Of a stretch of 64,000 nucleotides of DNA, positions 8,601-15,498 are shown piece after piece. Under the pieces are notes generated by a model. That model had not been told where the DNA came from, searched no databases, and saw only the letters and a program-made list of their open reading frames with translations. Numbering within the stretch: position 1 is the stretch's first letter; each line of letters begins with the position of its first letter. The DNA comes from Streptomyces sp. NBC_00536 (GTDB taxonomy: Bacteria; Actinomycetota; Actinomycetes; Streptomycetales; Streptomycetaceae): contig NZ_CP107819.1 in NCBI RefSeq assembly GCF_036346295.1, forward strand, positions 496,001-560,000, given 5' to 3'. The position numbers and the translations under genes are program-made.

Positions 8601-9212
8601 GTCGCTGAGGACGTCGACGCTGGCGGCGAAGTAGTGCGCGGGGATGCTGACGGGGGCGTCCTCGTAGAGGATGCCTTCCGGGTACTGGAAGCCGTGCTCG
8701 TCCCAGAAGGTGCGCCGGTAGACCTTGTTCCAGGCGGTCCGGTCGGTGACGAGCGGGGCGAACTTGGAGATGTGCGTCTTCAGCCGGGTCTTGGCGAAGG
8801 GCGCCTTGTGTCCCCACGACTGGTTCATGCCGACGGAGCGGAAGCGCAGGACGTTGCCGCCGACGAAGTCCGAACCGGTCTCGTCGAGGGTGTCCACCAT
8901 CAGCTGGTACGCGTTGGCCGGCAGGGTGTCGTCACTGTCGACGAAGGCGAGGTACTCGGTGCCCTCGGACAGGTACCGGGCACCGGCGTTGCGGGCCGCG
9001 CCGAGTCCGGCGTTCTCCTGCAGGACCAGCCGGAAGCGGCTGTCACGGGCGGCGAAGGCCTTGGCTATGACGGCACTCGTGTCCGTGGAGCCGTCGTCGA
9101 CCATGACGACTTCGAAGTCGCCGAATGTCTGCGCGGCGAGAGACTCCAGGCACTCGTCGAGGTAGAGCTCGACGTTGTAGACAGGGACGACGATGCTCAG
9201 GCGCGGGGGCAT
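5637..9212 (-). CDS. bifunctional GT2 glycosyltransferase / CDP-glycerol glycerophosphotransferase (TagF-like)
   Basis: This 1191-aa protein starts with a GT-A family 2 glycosyltransferase domain (SIVVPVYNVE at residue 6, DSDD metal motif at 92-95). The last 370 residues are a CDP-glycerol:poly(glycerophosphate) glycerophosphotransferase domain (TWHGTPLKQIG near 920, GSPRTD, YMPTWREN, VSDYSSAMCDF near 1095, TYDLDHYRD). Between them is a beta-rich stretch of about 480 residues with no recognised domain. No membrane helix is seen, so it probably acts at the inner membrane face, making a glycerol- or ribitol-phosphate wall polymer with added sugar, as known for Streptomyces teichoic-acid genes. 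It is a single-gene unit, preceded by an AT-richer gap that probably holds its promoter. Confidence 0.93.
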   Translation of the reverse strand: MPPRLSIVVPVYNVELYLDECLESLAAQTFGDFEVVMVDDGSTDTSAVIAKAFAARDSRFRLVLQENAGLGAARNAGARYLSEGTEYLAFVDSDDTLPANAYQLMVDTLDETGSDFVGGNVLRFRSVGMNQSWGHKAPFAKTRLKTHISKFAPLVTDRTAWNKVYRRTFWDEHGFQYPEGILYEDAPVSIPAHYFAASVDVLSDVVYHWRVRETGERSITQRSTDPVSLVDRVTSVRLVRDALKAKTGAKYARYLRDYDHNVLSEELPLIYKYVPEGGQDFRDAFVRDVGALVREIGSEPWSDLTVADRLKAYLAREGRVEDFIALLKHQGDFSYSVPVKGLARPQADYPFLQGRPPVPAKVLTLGPRERRVVSRLEQAAWSGGKLLLRGYALPGHLGAESRLGSRKMLIFREKGKRRRTVVNTRTVAAPMATVNAAHLALRHADWAGFTAVVDPSVFQQGGKWRDGTWTTSVAVTGAGGLHRARLKGGDHDSGLTPPAHWVAPDVRIVPTVSGALTVTVEVVRARVLDVRPAADDTAFEISGELAADFGAGAALRAEHQNSGTVLTLPLETTADAHGGRSAFTVRVPIADLAAVPDAVPAPGEWLPEPWNLTVTRADGTAVDLAHDERGGFTGLVLPVPGDGTGRAVFVKRTATGQLCFSLQPSPPLVETVTAEDGTLTLRGTFLPPADSADEPYELVLHNWHGEEYSYPVTTGDGRFEAVFTPVLPEHFAGKTTLPHGRWWPTLRPVSQGGATASLLGVDRGAPVQLIAPALGTGPAAVTVDGRRMRVEARFFDRMALVTDPLLTPHDRSRYAQRIARDVTYPAQRRAPLKDVIVYDTFQGNGAGDSPRAIHEELLRRGADLEHIWLVNDGRAEVPPTARAVQYRSLEAWDVLARARYYVVNDSVPAPFFRREGQVVVQTWHGTPLKQIGHDFIHDYYSSPEVLEALEHDSAQWSLLASPSSFATPILKRALAFKGEVMEVGSPRTDALVRPDADRIAGIRRRLGLPEGKKVVLYMPTWRENNEGWSGGYKLDLRIDLDEARRELGEDHVLLVRGHYRVTEQVRDAVRDGFVMDVSRWADATDLLLVADVLVSDYSSAMCDFALTDRPILLFTYDLDHYRDTLRGLTLDLEAKGPGPLLHDSASLIAAVRDADAVGAEYAERRAAFRAEFCDLDDGRAAERVVDRMLEM

Positions 9213-9327
9213 GGGTGACGAATTCTCCAGCGGGTTTATCAGTCAATGATCAGCTAATTACAGCATCTTACTCTGTAACGGGCTTATAAACTCCACCCAA
9301 TCCGGACAAAGCTCCGCAGGTGGTGGG
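9213..9327 (-). promoter_or_regulatory. AT-rich promoter region of the wall-polymer transferase
   Basis: This stretch is clearly richer in A and T than its surroundings, especially 9236-9295, and lies directly upstream of the minus-strand ATG at 9212 and downstream of a terminator-like hairpin. TAAGAT on the minus strand could be a -10 element, but no good -35 sits at standard distance, so the exact promoter is not assigned. Confidence 0.4.
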
Positions 9328-9357
9328 GGCGAACGGCAAAGAATTCGACCGTTCGCC
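9328..9357 (-). terminator. stem-loop terminator of the Roadblock genes
   Basis: A perfect 9-bp inverted repeat (GGCGAACGG / CCGTTCGCC) with a 12-nt loop, 25 nt past the stop of the minus-strand Roadblock gene. There is no T-run, which is common for Streptomyces terminators. Confidence 0.6.
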
Positions 9358-9381
9358 GCCCCACCGTAGGCGCTCGTACCG

Positions 9382-9753
9382 TCAGACTTCGAGTTCTGAC
9401 TCGATCCGCTTCAGCTGGTGCCGGGCCATCGCGAGGTTGGACCGGTCCTTGTCCAGCGCGAGGTAGAGGAAGAGGCCCTGGGAGTTGCGGCCGCGCAGCA
9501 GCCGGATGAGGTGGTACTGCGAGCCGAGGGTGATCAGGATGTCCTCGATCTCGTCCTTGATCCCGAGCAGCTCCATGGTACGGACCTTGGCGCGCACCAC
9601 GTCGGTGTTGCCCGCGGCGGCGACCGCGAGGTCCAGTTCCTTGCTGCCGCCGATGGTGCCGAGGGCCATGCCGCTGCCGTAGTCGACCAGGGCGGCGCCG
9701 AGGGCTCCGTCGATGGTGCTGGTCTCCTTGAGGGCGGTCTCCACGTTGGCCAT
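9382..9753 (-). CDS. Roadblock/LC7-domain protein (first of three)
   Basis: The 123-aa protein is one Roadblock/LC7 module: GALGAALVDYGSGMALGTIGG, a helix-rich middle (ELDLAVAAAGNTDVVRAKV), then DILITLGSQYHLIRLL and FLYLALDKDRSNLAMARHQL. In the MglB and CvnB families such dimers act on small GTPases of the MglA or CvnD type. GGAAAGGAA precedes the ATG. It is the last gene of a minus-strand group with three relatives or partners (to 11552), and a hairpin follows it. The conservon GTPase and histidine kinase are absent here, so its partner must be elsewhere. Confidence 0.9.
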   Translation of the reverse strand: MANVETALKETSTIDGALGAALVDYGSGMALGTIGGSKELDLAVAAAGNTDVVRAKVRTMELLGIKDEIEDILITLGSQYHLIRLLRGRNSQGLFLYLALDKDRSNLAMARHQLKRIESELEV

Positions 9754-9847
9754 GGGGGTTCCTTTCCGGTGTTCCTGCTGGTGATGGGGCGATGGATGGT
9801 GCGGTGGTGCCGGGGTGGTGCTGCGGGTGGTGCTCGGGGTCAGGGGG

Positions 9848-10273
9848 TCAGCGGGGTCTCTCGGGGGCGGGGGCGTCCGGGCCGCGCCGGCCGAGGACGC
9901 CGTCGATCAGCTCGGCGATCCGCAGGCTGGAGCGGCGGGCCTCCAGGTGGAGCCGGCCCACGTTGGCGCGCGGCTCCGCGATCAGGGTCAGGACCGCCGC
10001 GTCTCCGGCGGCGTAGGTGGCGACGTACCCGTGCTCGCCCCGGACGAGCAGCTCCCGGAAGTCGCCCTGTCCGGTGCTGTCGCTGAGCCGTTGGGCCACC
10101 CCGAGGGCGGCGGCGGTCAGCGCCGCCACGGCTTCTGCCTCGGTGGCGGCCGTGTCCTGGGCGAGCACCAGACCGTCGGCGCTGGCGGCGAGGGCCCCGG
10201 TGAGCTGGGGGACCCGGGCCCGCAGCCGCCGCAGCTCGGCGAGGATCTCGGCTTGGGCCTCGGCGGGCACCAT
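9848..10273 (-). CDS. Roadblock/LC7-domain protein (second of three)
   Basis: The 141-aa product has a longer N-terminal helix (AEAQAEILAELRRLRARV) and then the Roadblock sheet: GALAASADGLVLAQD, LGVAQRLSDSTGQGDFRELLVRGEHGYVATYAAG, and VLTLIAEPRANVGRLHLEAR. It resembles CvnB-type proteins more closely than its neighbours do. AGGAGA lies 7 nt before the ATG at 10273. It sits between the first Roadblock gene and the DUF4388-like gene on the same strand, with gaps of 94 and 71 bp. Confidence 0.9.
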   Translation of the reverse strand: MVPAEAQAEILAELRRLRARVPQLTGALAASADGLVLAQDTAATEAEAVAALTAAALGVAQRLSDSTGQGDFRELLVRGEHGYVATYAAGDAAVLTLIAEPRANVGRLHLEARRSSLRIAELIDGVLGRRGPDAPAPERPR

Positions 10274-10344
10274 CGACAGTCTCCTTTCGGTTTGCCGCCC
10301 CCGTCCCTCGCCGCGCCGGTCGGCGCGCGGTCGCAGCGGGAGCC

Positions 10345-11139
10345 TCACAGTGCCTCCAGTGCGTCGCGTAACCGGCGGAGCAGGGCCACGTCGGGGGTCT
10401 GGGCCTGGGTCATCCAGTCCGGCAGCGGCTCGGGGGCGGGCGCGGGCGCCGGTGCGTGCGGGGTCTCGACCAGTCCGGCCGCGGCCAGCCGCCGTACGTC
10501 GAGCAGGGTGTGGAAGGCCGGCCGGCCCAGCACCCAGGCCAGCGCGGCGGGGGTGCGGACCCCGTCCGTCTGCCGCAGCAGGAACCGCTGGCGGCTGGTG
10601 ACCGTCTGGCCGGGCGCGGCCGCCCGGGGCACCACCGGCGAGGTGTCGAGCAGCGGGTACGGCCACACGGCGTCCAGCAGCTCGCGCCGCCGCCGGGTCT
10701 CGCGCTCGACGGCCGCGGCCGCCACGGAGCGCACGGAGCCGATCCAGTGGGTGGCCCCGCGCCGGAAGCGCGAGGGGCCGCTGCCCGGGGAGAGCGCGAA
10801 GAAGGCGGCGTCGAAGATCGCGGCGAGGTGGCAGATCTCCAGTTCGCCCCCGGCGAGCCCGCCGCTGTCGACGAGGAACCGGGCGACCTGACGGCGGGCG
10901 CCGGCCCGGTCCACGGCCTCCCGCCAGCGTTCGGGGGCGAGTCCGCCGCCGGTGGTGAGCAGGACGTCGAGTCCCGGGGTGGCCGGGCTCTCGGCGTGCA
11001 CGATCCGCCCGTCCTCAAGGAAGAGGGTGCCGCGGTCGCGCAGCAGGGCTCCGGTGGCCCGCTCGGCGGCGAGCCGGGTGAGCAGCGGGGAGACGGCGGC
11101 GTGGGCGGGGGTGCTGTCGGTGGGCGGCGCGGTGGTCAT
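10345..11139 (-). CDS. DUF4388/PatA-N-like protein with C-terminal winged-helix-like segment
   Basis: The 264-aa protein opens with a segment resembling the DUF4388/PatA N-terminal domain (ATGALLRDRGTLFLEDGRIVHAESP, LDVLLTTGGGL, residues about 27-70). It has a charged helical middle, and a C-terminal stretch (residues about 190-235, RQRFLLRQTDG, TLLDVRRLAAAGLVE) that reads like a winged helix. A Pro/Ala linker and terminal helix follow. Proteins with this layout are often co-encoded with Roadblock proteins in Streptomyces. Its ATG overlaps the stop of the next Roadblock gene (ATGA), so the two are translationally coupled. Leu257 is a TTA codon (10369-10371). Role inferred: signalling adaptor or regulator. 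Confidence 0.75.
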   Translation of the reverse strand: MTTAPPTDSTPAHAAVSPLLTRLAAERATGALLRDRGTLFLEDGRIVHAESPATPGLDVLLTTGGGLAPERWREAVDRAGARRQVARFLVDSGGLAGGELEICHLAAIFDAAFFALSPGSGPSRFRRGATHWIGSVRSVAAAAVERETRRRRELLDAVWPYPLLDTSPVVPRAAAPGQTVTSRQRFLLRQTDGVRTPAALAWVLGRPAFHTLLDVRRLAAAGLVETPHAPAPAPAPEPLPDWMTQAQTPDVALLRRLRDALEAL

Positions 11140-11552
11140 CTGAGCACCAGCCCTTCCGCCAGGTCCCTGAGTCTGAGCCGGGCGAGGGCGAGGTTGCCGT
11201 GGGACCGGTCCAGCCAGAGGTGCAGGAAGACGCTGCTGTCGAAGCTCGTCTCGACGAAGCGCAGGACGTGGTAGCCCGTGCGGGTGGTGACGATCAGGTC
11301 CTCGATGGGGGGACCGGCCCCGTCAGCGGGGTCGGGGGGTCCGCCGGCATCCTCGGCGGCGGGTGCGAAGGACTCGTACTCGGCGGCGGCCCGGGCCAGC
11401 TCGGCCGTCTCGGCGGCGGTCGTCTCGTGGTCCCCCACGGGTGATTCCCCCGCGGTGCCGAGGGCCAGTCCACTGCTCCAGTCCACCAGCGCGGCCCCGC
11501 GCGCACCGGGCAGGGTCATGGCTTCGAGCAGGCATTCGTCGATCCCGGGCAC
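11136..11552 (-). CDS. Roadblock/LC7-like protein (third of three)
   Basis: This 138-aa product starts at GTG 11552, preceded by GGGAGG; a GTG at 11588 lacks any ribosome-binding site. It has the same frame elements as the first Roadblock gene (ECLLEAMTLPGARGAALVDWSSGLALGTAG, then LIVTTRTGYHVLRFVE and FLHLWLDRSHGNLALARLRL). An extra acidic, Pro-rich insert sits in the middle (about residues 60-85). It is the first gene of the minus-strand group and is coupled by a 4-nt overlap to the DUF4388-like gene. A perfect palindrome lies 58 nt upstream. Confidence 0.85.
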   Translation of the reverse strand: MPGIDECLLEAMTLPGARGAALVDWSSGLALGTAGESPVGDHETTAAETAELARAAAEYESFAPAAEDAGGPPDPADGAGPPIEDLIVTTRTGYHVLRFVETSFDSSVFLHLWLDRSHGNLALARLRLRDLAEGLVLR

Positions 11553-11609
11553 GCGGGTTCCCCTCCCGGCCGGTCGTGCGTGGTGCACGGTCGTGCGGCG
11601 CGACAGAGA

Positions 11610-11627
11610 GGAACTTACTGAAGTTCC
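11610..11627. promoter_or_regulatory. palindrome GGAACTT-ACTG-AAGTTCC upstream of the Roadblock operon
   Basis: Perfect 7-bp arms with a 4-nt centre, 58 nt upstream of the GTG at 11552, followed at 11642-11666 by a weaker TGTTC...GAACA repeat. The position fits an operator or a 5'-leader hairpin of the Roadblock operon. Confidence 0.45.
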
Positions 11628-11734
11628 ACACTGCGGAAGGGTGTTCTGGCATTTTCGCCTGGAACATGCGCCTGATGCTTACGCACGGGTGGCCGGATGC
11701 CGATCAAGACCGGTCATCCCCTGCTCATCGGCGG

Positions 11735-12007
11735 TCAGGAGGCCAGCGGCAGGGGCATGCCGTCGGCCAGCCGGAAGGCCCCGCCCTCGCGGCGGACGTA
11801 CCCCTCGTGGGTGAGGGTGCGCAGCAAGTGGTAGACGGTCGGGAGGGGGATCCCGGTGATCCGCGCCAGCCGTTTGGCCGTGGCGCCGTCCTCCGCGTAC
11901 ATGGCCTCCACCAGGCGCAGCGCCCGCTGGACGGAGCCGATGAGGGTGGGTGCGCTGTGTGGTGCGTTGTGCGGTGCGCTGTCCTGCTGAGTCTGCTCGG
12001 TGCCCAT
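11735..12007 (-). CDS. HTH-only IclR-like DNA-binding protein
   Basis: The 90-aa protein contains just the N-terminal winged helix of IclR regulators: SVQRALRLVEAMYAEDGATAKRLARITGIPLPTVYHLLRTLTHEGYVRREGGAFRLA. IclR proteins normally continue for about 180 more residues with a GAF-like effector domain; here a stop follows LADGMPLPLAS. The start at 12007 has GGGGGA 8 nt upstream. It may be a stand-alone DNA-binding protein or a remnant; no effector-domain residues are seen in the flanking DNA. It lies upstream of, and reads toward, the Roadblock operon. Confidence 0.85.
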   Translation of the reverse strand: MGTEQTQQDSAPHNAPHSAPTLIGSVQRALRLVEAMYAEDGATAKRLARITGIPLPTVYHLLRTLTHEGYVRREGGAFRLADGMPLPLAS

Positions 12008-12142
12008 GAGTAGTCCCCCTGCTCCGGTAGGCGGCCTGGCAAACCCATCAAAGTCGCTCACCGACCGCAAAACCAGCTGACTCGCGTAAACCTGAGCATA
12101 AGATCAACTAAGGCCGGAATCCGCCCCTCCGGGCGTCGGCGG

Positions 12143-13087
12143 TCAGGCGTGGACCCAGCCGTCGAACCGCCAGGGCGTGGTGACCGTCAGCGCGTGCGGG
12201 GTGCCGGAGACCGTGATGCAGGCATCGCGCGGGGTGCCCGCCTCGAAGCAGATGTGCAGGGAGCCGTCGCGCTTGACCTCGGCGTCCGAGACGCGGCACA
12301 GGCCCAGTTCGCCGAGCACGGCCATCTTGTGCGCGGGGAGCGTGGCGCCCGGGGAGCGGACGATCCGTTCGTCGCCCGCCGGGTCGTGGCCTACCCGGAT
12401 CCAGCCGAAGTCCGGCTGTTCCAGCCGCCACGAGGCGTCGATGGTGATGCGGCCCTCCACGTCCTCCTCGTCGTCGTGGAAGACGAGGTACGGCCAGGCC
12501 TGGCGTTCGCCGACCTCGTAGACGACGGTGCCGACGAGATCGGCCGCGTCGAAGGCGAGAGCGCCCGGCCCGGCGCCCGCGGGCCCCGGACGGTTCACGC
12601 ACCCGGTGTCGAGGCACTCGGGGAGCGGGTCGATCACCGGACCGGGGACCGGGGCGTGCCCGGTGAGCCGGCCCCACAGCGCGGGCACGGCATGGCGCTG
12701 CACCAGGTCCACCACGTCCTCGGCGACGGCGGAGGCGCTGCGCTCGTCGGTGATCGTCCACCAGTGGTCGTGCGGGTGGCCGAGCAGCTGCCCGATCCGG
12801 GCGTGCCAGCCGACGGGGCCGACGTGGTTGGCCGACAGCCGGGTGCCCAGCGCGGGGCGCAGCCGCCGCAGGTCCTCGTGCTCCTGGTAGCCGACGGCGC
12901 GGAGGTTGACGGTGAAACGGCAGCGGTCCGGGGTGGAGGCGGCGCTGCGCTGGAAGCCGATCAGCGCGTGGTCGGGGGCGGCGACTGCGAGCCGGTACTC
13001 CCGGCCGGTGCCGGTGAAGCCCGCTTCGCGCAGTGCCGGGGCTATGCGCTCGCGGAGCATCTGATGGAACAAGTCGGTCGCGTTCAC
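12143..13087 (-). CDS. hypothetical protein with N-terminal DUF4304-like domain
   Basis: The 314-aa soluble protein begins (GTG 13087, GGAG 9 nt upstream) with a segment resembling DUF4304 (LFHQMLRERIAPALREAGFTGTGREYRL, residues about 6-35, then FTVNLRAVGYQE and DHWWTITDE). The C-terminal half is beta-rich and acidic (YEVGERQAWPYLVFHDDEEDVEG, RVSDAEVKRDGSLHICFEAG) and I do not recognise it. DUF4304 proteins are often found in toxin-immunity or stress contexts, but nothing nearby supports that here. Confidence 0.7.
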   Translation of the reverse strand: MNATDLFHQMLRERIAPALREAGFTGTGREYRLAVAAPDHALIGFQRSAASTPDRCRFTVNLRAVGYQEHEDLRRLRPALGTRLSANHVGPVGWHARIGQLLGHPHDHWWTITDERSASAVAEDVVDLVQRHAVPALWGRLTGHAPVPGPVIDPLPECLDTGCVNRPGPAGAGPGALAFDAADLVGTVVYEVGERQAWPYLVFHDDEEDVEGRITIDASWRLEQPDFGWIRVGHDPAGDERIVRSPGATLPAHKMAVLGELGLCRVSDAEVKRDGSLHICFEAGTPRDACITVSGTPHALTVTTPWRFDGWVHA

Positions 13088-13144
13088 TCCCGCAGTCTCC
13101 CAAGCCGGACCCTCCGGGGGCAAAGCGGTGCGTCACGACCGCGC

Positions 13145-13384
13145 TCACCCGGTGCGGCGCCGCCCCGCGAGGGACGCGCCCGCGCTCGCGGCGGTGCCGA
13201 GCGCGATCATGACGACGTAGCCGAGGACCTCGTACCCGGCGGGGATGAGGTGGCGCAGGAAGCCGAGGAAGCGGATCCAGCCGTACCACTCGTGGAGCAG
13301 GCCGCTCGCGCCGCCGACGATGAGGACGAAGCCGACGAGGCCGAGCGTGTCGCCGAGCGGGGAACGGGTGGTGGAGGTCGTCAT
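13145..13384 (-). CDS. small two-helix membrane protein
   Basis: The 79-aa product has two hydrophobic segments, LGLVGFVLIVGGASGLL (about residues 14-30) and VLGYVVMIALGTAASAGASLAG (about 53-74), joined by a loop WYGWIRFLGFLRHLIPAG. No family is recognised. GGAGG directly abuts the ATG, which is too close for a normal ribosome-binding site, so the exact start is uncertain. Confidence 0.6.
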   Translation of the reverse strand: MTTSTTRSPLGDTLGLVGFVLIVGGASGLLHEWYGWIRFLGFLRHLIPAGYEVLGYVVMIALGTAASAGASLAGRRRTG

Positions 13385-13442
13385 CCTCCGACGGTAGGAG
13401 GCGGGGGCGGACCCCCGCGTCGGGCTTCCGGCGCCGCGTTCC

Positions 13443-13485
13443 GCGACTTTCGGGGACTGCGGGGGCCCGCGCGCGGCGACTTTCG
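13443..13485. repeat. 10-bp direct repeat GCGACTTTCG, 33 bp apart
   Basis: Two exact copies at 13443-13452 and 13476-13485, three helical turns apart, in the gap between divergent genes (starts at 13384 and 13562). Could be paired binding sites; no other evidence. Confidence 0.3.
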
Positions 13486-13561
13486 TATCGGTCCGGGCGG
13501 GGGCCGGAGCGTCCGAACGCCGGGCGGGGGCGCTGTCGGTGGCGTCCGCTACCGTCCGGTC

Positions 13562-14056
13562 ATGGGTAACTCAGGGGGATCTTTGGCGATCCGGTCCACG
13601 GCGCGGCTGGCGGACCTGATGGACGCGGCCGGTTTCACGGACGTCGGCGAGGCGACACCGCCCGCCGCCGGCTGGCAGTTCGCGGAGTTCGGCGACGCGG
13701 CGGGCCGCTCGCTCGCACACCTGGTCACGGCGACGGGGGCGGCCGCGATCGTGGTCAACTACCTCGACAGCGATGTCGGGTTCGTCCAGGGCGCCGCGCC
13801 GGACGGGAGCGGCTGGCGCGGTCTGCTGGACCGCGAGACGGCCGCGGGGTACGACATACCGGTGGACCGCTATCCCGTCGCCCCGGCGCTGAGCGGGGCG
13901 CTCGCCTGGTCCGCGGCGGCGGGCCTGACCCCGGACGAGCCCCTCGTGCGCCGCGCCCTGACCGAGTCGGCCGTCTTCGCCGAGCAGCTCACCGCGCTGC
14001 TCTTCGCCGGCCTGGGCATACCGGGGACCGCGGAGGACGAACTGCACGCGCCGTAG
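13562..14056 (+). CDS. hypothetical protein (164 aa)
   Basis: I do not recognise this protein. It is soluble, without signal peptide or membrane segment: an N-terminal helix (STARLADLMDAAGF), a strand-rich core (AHLVTATGAAAIVVNYLDSDVGFVQG) and a helical C-terminus (EPLVRRALTESAVFAEQLTALLFAGLG). Start ATG 13562 is the first after the intergenic region; the open frame continues far upstream through the antisense of other genes and that part is discounted. No strong ribosome-binding site is visible. Confidence 0.65.
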   Translation: MGNSGGSLAIRSTARLADLMDAAGFTDVGEATPPAAGWQFAEFGDAAGRSLAHLVTATGAAAIVVNYLDSDVGFVQGAAPDGSGWRGLLDRETAAGYDIPVDRYPVAPALSGALAWSAAAGLTPDEPLVRRALTESAVFAEQLTALLFAGLGIPGTAEDELHAP

Positions 14057-14137
14057 GCCACGGCCCGGGCACCGGCTGGGAGGCCGCTTGGGTCCAGGCC
14101 CTCCCCACCGGAGCGGTTCCCGTGTCACGCTGCCCGG

Positions 14138-15358
14138 ATGGAGCGGATCATCGAGGAGATACGCGAGGACCTGGCCCGGCGGATCGCCGTGGCGGCGGAC
14201 CGGCTGGCCGAGCGGACCCTGGCCGAGGATCCCGCGTACGCCGCTCCGCTCGGCCGGGCCGAGCTGCGCGAGCGCGCCCACCGGCAGCTGCGGCAGACCG
14301 TCGAGGGGGTGGTCCGCAGCTCCCGCGGGCTGCCGGTGGACCTGACGGAGGCGCGTTCCGTGGGCGTGCTGCGGGCCGAACAGGGGCTGCCGCTCTCCTC
14401 GTTGCTCCGCAGCCACCGGCAGGCGGGGCGGCTGCTGTGGCAGACCCTCACCGAGGCGGTGACCGCGCACGACCGGGCCGCGCTCCCCCGGCTGCTGCCC
14501 GGTGCGAGCGTGCTGTGGGACGTGCTGGACCAGCAGACCGACGCCACCGCCGAGGCGTACCGGCAGGCGGAGACCGCGCGCGGCGGCCGCGACCGGGAGC
14601 GGCGGGCGGCCCTGCTCGACTCCCTCCTCGACGGCGGCGCTCCCGAGGCGGCGGCCGCCGCGGCCGCCCAGCTGGGGCTGCCCGGGCAGGGGCGGTTCGC
14701 GGTGCTCGTGCTGCGGGCCGGCGCGGACCCGGTGGAGCGTCCGCCGCTCGCCGCGGCCGGACCGCGCGTGCTGTGGCGGATCCGGGCGGACGGGGAGAGC
14801 GCCCTGGTGGAGCTGGGCCACCATCCGCTGGAGGCGGTGCGGGAGTTACTGGCCCCGCTGGGGGTACGGGCCGGGGTGAGCCCGGTGGTGGCGGCGCCCG
14901 CCGAGTTCGCGCGGGCCCGGCGCCTCGCGGTCCTCGCGCTGCGCACGACGACCGGCCCGGGCAGCCCGCGCACGGCCCTGCTGGACGAGCGGCTCCCGGC
15001 GGCGCTGGTCGCGGGCCAGGGGGAACTCGCGGGGCGGCTGCGCCAGGTGGTGCTGGGCCCGGTGCTGGCGCTGGCCCCGGAGGACGGCCGGGTGCTGCTG
15101 ACCACGCTGGGCACCTGGCTGGCCTGCCAGGGTTCGACGACGTACGCGGCGCAGCGGCTGTACTGCCACCGCAACACGGTCTCCAACCGGCTGCGCCGGC
15201 TGGAGCAGCTGACCGGCCGGTCGCTGACGGACCCGGCGCACGTCGTGGAGCTGGCGCTGGCGCACGCGGCGGTGGTCCAGCGGGCGGCCGACGGGCAGGG
15301 CGCATCCGCGCCAAAGTCCCCGCCGCGCACGCCGCGCCGGTCCGGCCCGGCCGGGTGA
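14138..15358 (+). CDS. PucR/CdaR-type helix-turn-helix regulator
   Basis: The 406-aa protein has an N-terminal sensory helical region (residues about 1-150, including LPLSSLLRSHRQAGRLLWQTL) and a middle GGDEF-like non-enzymatic segment. The C-terminal PucR-type HTH (about 320-385) contains LLTTLGTWLACQ, STTYAAQRLYCHRNTVSNRL and RRLEQLTG. Members are transcription factors, often for purine, sugar-acid or amino-acid catabolism or development. Leu237 is TTA (14846-14848), so the regulator itself may depend on bldA. It is followed by a Pro/Arg-rich tail. No clear ribosome-binding site precedes ATG 14138. Targets are unknown; the downstream 538-aa gene is one candidate. Confidence 0.9.
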   Translation: MERIIEEIREDLARRIAVAADRLAERTLAEDPAYAAPLGRAELRERAHRQLRQTVEGVVRSSRGLPVDLTEARSVGVLRAEQGLPLSSLLRSHRQAGRLLWQTLTEAVTAHDRAALPRLLPGASVLWDVLDQQTDATAEAYRQAETARGGRDRERRAALLDSLLDGGAPEAAAAAAAQLGLPGQGRFAVLVLRAGADPVERPPLAAAGPRVLWRIRADGESALVELGHHPLEAVRELLAPLGVRAGVSPVVAAPAEFARARRLAVLALRTTTGPGSPRTALLDERLPAALVAGQGELAGRLRQVVLGPVLALAPEDGRVLLTTLGTWLACQGSTTYAAQRLYCHRNTVSNRLRRLEQLTGRSLTDPAHVVELALAHAAVVQRAADGQGASAPKSPPRTPRRSGPAG

Positions 15359-15407
15359 TCAGCCGGGTGGTGCCGCCCCGTCACCAGGCCCTGCCGGGGA
15401 CGCGATC

Positions 15408-15461
15408 CGGTCAGGCTCGTGCGACCGGGTCCCGCGGGCGTCCGTGTTTCGGTCAGGCTCG
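15408..15461. repeat. 12-bp direct repeat CGGTCAGGCTCG, 42 bp apart
   Basis: Exact copies at 15408-15419 and 15450-15461, four helical turns apart, ending 37 bp before the ATG of the 538-aa gene at 15499. The spacing places both on the same face of the DNA, as expected of an activator-binding pair. Confidence 0.4.
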
Positions 15462-15498
15462 GTGACGCACCGCACCGACCCCCACACCGGGAGACTCC

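Noticed and set aside
5607..9218. A 1200-codon plus-strand open frame opposite the wall-polymer transferase
   Set aside because: Translation is Val/Gly/Asp/Glu low complexity; the minus strand encodes clear GT2 and TagF motifs.
9213..9381. A tRNA or riboswitch in the AT-rich gap upstream of the wall-polymer gene
   Set aside because: No cloverleaf, T-loop sequence or known aptamer pattern could be found; it is more simply a promoter region.
12149..13561. Upstream extension of the 164-aa gene at 13562
   Set aside because: The extension is antisense to the DUF4304-like and small membrane-protein genes and shows no conserved features.
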